DNA of 64,000 nt from Lycocorax pyrrhopterus obiensis (lineage: Eukaryota; Chordata; Aves; Passeriformes; Paradisaeidae): contig JACSVZ010000025.1 of the NCBI GenBank assembly GCA_014706295.1, positions 1,612,001 to 1,676,000 on the forward strand, given 5' to 3'. The position numbers and the translations under genes are program-made. Each line of letters begins with the position of its first letter. The first letter of the stretch is position 1. Under the pieces are notes generated by a model. The model was not told where the DNA came from. It saw nothing but the letters and a program-made list of their open reading frames with translations, and made no database searches. Positions 62,701 through 64,000 of the stretch are shown piece after piece.

Positions 62701-63281
62701 AAGCCGGGAGGGCTCTGGAAATTCTTCAGACGTGGTTTAGACAGGGAGAGAAGTTAAATTCCCCTTCTCCCCTCCACAGCCTCATCGCTGGGCTCAAGCC
62801 TGTGCGGTGCCACCCACTGCAGCAGCAGCTCAGCTCCTGCTGGGCGCCCACAGGATCCGCTGCTGGGAACCAAAGTGAGCAAAGGCTGGCGCTGCTGGGG
62901 AGGGGAATGGCTGAACCCCCCAGGCCTCCTGGAGAGGGAAAAGCACGAGCTGGAGATGTCACCACCACCTCTGCAGCCCCAGGGCAGCAGTGTGACAAAC
63001 CTCAGGGTGGTGACAAACCCTGTCTCACCCCACCATAAGCTCCGATTTGGGCTCAGACAAGTTCTTGGGCCACCAAAACCATCGGCCCCAGTTTCTAGTG
63101 AAGGACTGGGACTGACCTTTAACCTGTGCTGTTTTCTCCATGATGATGAGGCCACCGGCCCCTGAGAGAGTCACAGTGACCACGGCCCCCAGCTCCCCGT
63201 GGCCCCACACCACAGCCCCTGACGGCTTCTTCTGCAGCACCATGTGGTCACCATAGTAGGAGGCAAAGCCGAGCCTTCCCC
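59790..63281 (-). CDS. SIAE: SIAE, sialate O-acetylesterase, 5' end not seen
   Basis: Removes 9-O-acetyl groups from sialic acids, in the lysosome or secreted; it tunes B-cell Siglec signalling in mammals. Exons in gene order: 63281-63117, 62069-61906, 61822-61684, 61598-61415, 61126-61017, 60932-60799, 60576-60422, 60343-60148, 60071-59790; phases agree and give 508 residues after the first, split codon (human 523 with signal peptide). Landmarks: GFASYYGDHMVLQKKPSGAV at the start, FGDVWLCSGQSNMAMTVLQ with the catalytic Ser of GQSNM, WGGTPIEAWSS, SVLWNAMIHPL, GVAWYQGEAN, DQYNCTFPALIADW, RWHQTADLG, and GSIHPRDKQNVAHRL with the catalytic His. The exon ending at 60799 uses a CAG/GTGTGG donor, weaker than the others but the only one that keeps phase. 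The first exon, coding for the signal peptide, lies beyond 64000 or was not recognised. The last exon ends with an added Leu-rich tail (RELLLLPASRLPLN). Confidence 0.96.
62070..63116 (-). other. SIAE intron of 1.0 kb, nothing recognised
   Basis: Between the first two exons seen. No repeat family or gene was recognised in it. Confidence 0.55.
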
Positions 63282-64000
63282 CTGGAATCAGCAAACAGTG
63301 CAAACATCAGGTCCGAGAGGAAAATACCCTCGGCATGGCCTCTGATCCCCTCTTAAATACAGATTATTTGAGATCACTCTTAATTTACAGCTTTCTAGTC
63401 AGCCTTAAGGTGGTTAAAATCCCCACAGAGCTGAGGAAGAGGCAGAATATAAAGTCCACAAGAGGGAATTCACCTCCCAAAGCACAGGGAGCATGTTACA
63501 GCTTGTATTACACAGATTTGGATACAGATGTCGGTAAAAATTCCTCCATTAACAGCATGGGAGTGTCTCTCCCAGCCCAGCCTTGCTAATAAATGTTCTG
63601 ATGTATTTTTCCCATGGAAAAAAGTTTGTCAAGGGGTGGGATGGGAAACATCCGGTGTGCAGCATTGGCAAAGGCACCTTCCATGGGGACGGAAGCAGAA
63701 GGCTCAGCCCTGGCACCCCCAAAAGGCCCATTCTTGCAATGTGAAAAGAAAATCATGTTTGAAAAGGGGGTTGGGAGCAATGTTTGAGGGGTGATCTGAG
63801 ATCCCCAGTGACCAAATCAGAGCTCATGGAGCCTCATCTCCTCCGCAGCGCATCCTAGGCTGGGTTTAAGGAAGGAAAGGAAAGGAACGACGTCCTCGGC
63901 CCCTCAGGAGTCAGCTGCATCGCTGATCCCACTGCCTCATGCCACGAGGCTCCGGGAGTTATATAAAAAACAAGTCGGAGGAGAAAAAAAAATCAAAACT
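63282..64000 (-). other. SIAE 5' intron, to window edge
   Basis: Upstream of the first recognised SIAE exon. I looked for an in-phase signal-peptide exon on the - strand and did not find a convincing one. No other gene or repeat recognised. Confidence 0.5.

Overview
This window is vertebrate nuclear DNA, most likely from a bird and probably from a gene-dense microchromosome. Every coding block is split by GT-AG introns with consistent phases. Exons are GC-rich, several introns are only 80-200 bp long, and the interspersed repeats are CR1-type LINE fragments with the avian 3' tail built on ATTCTGTG. There is no bacterial, plasmid, phage or CRISPR content. The species cannot be fixed from sequence alone.

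Layout, left to right: CDON (+, about 0.1-32.6 kb, complete, 19 coding exons); an Ig-superfamily receptor best matched to VSIG10L2 (-, 33.8-38.7 kb, 11 exons); DDX25 (-, 40.1-44.9 kb, 10 exons); HYLS1 (-, 46.3-47.1 kb, one coding exon); PUS3 (+, 48.1-51.2 kb, 4 coding exons); RPUSD4 (+, 51.7-54.6 kb, 7 exons); PANX3 (+, 56.0-58.1 kb, 4 exons and perhaps a fifth); SIAE (-, 59.8-63.3 kb, 9 exons seen, first exon outside the window or not recognised). The set corresponds to human 11q24. All eight reading frames join without frameshift or internal stop.

The genes do not form one pathway. CDON is a Hedgehog co-receptor and cell-adhesion molecule. VSIG10L2 is an uncharacterised type I membrane Ig/FN3 protein. 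DDX25 is a germ-cell DEAD-box RNA helicase. HYLS1 is a centriole and ciliogenesis protein. PUS3 (tRNA) and RPUSD4 (mitochondrial RNA) are both pseudouridine synthases and lie directly next to each other. PANX3 is a large-pore channel protein. SIAE is a sialate 9-O-acetylesterase.

The more unusual signals are regulatory and repeat-related: three ATTGG boxes exactly 41 bp apart in the RPUSD4 promoter, a CR1 copy sitting in the branch-point zone of a CDON exon, a CR1-filled intron inside the PUS3 coding sequence, several minisatellites around VSIG10L2, DDX25 and HYLS1, a poly-glutamate tract inside a VSIG10L2 Ig domain, a possible alternative last exon of PANX3, and nearly abutting 3' ends of PANX3 and SIAE. 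I found no convincing new multi-gene system.
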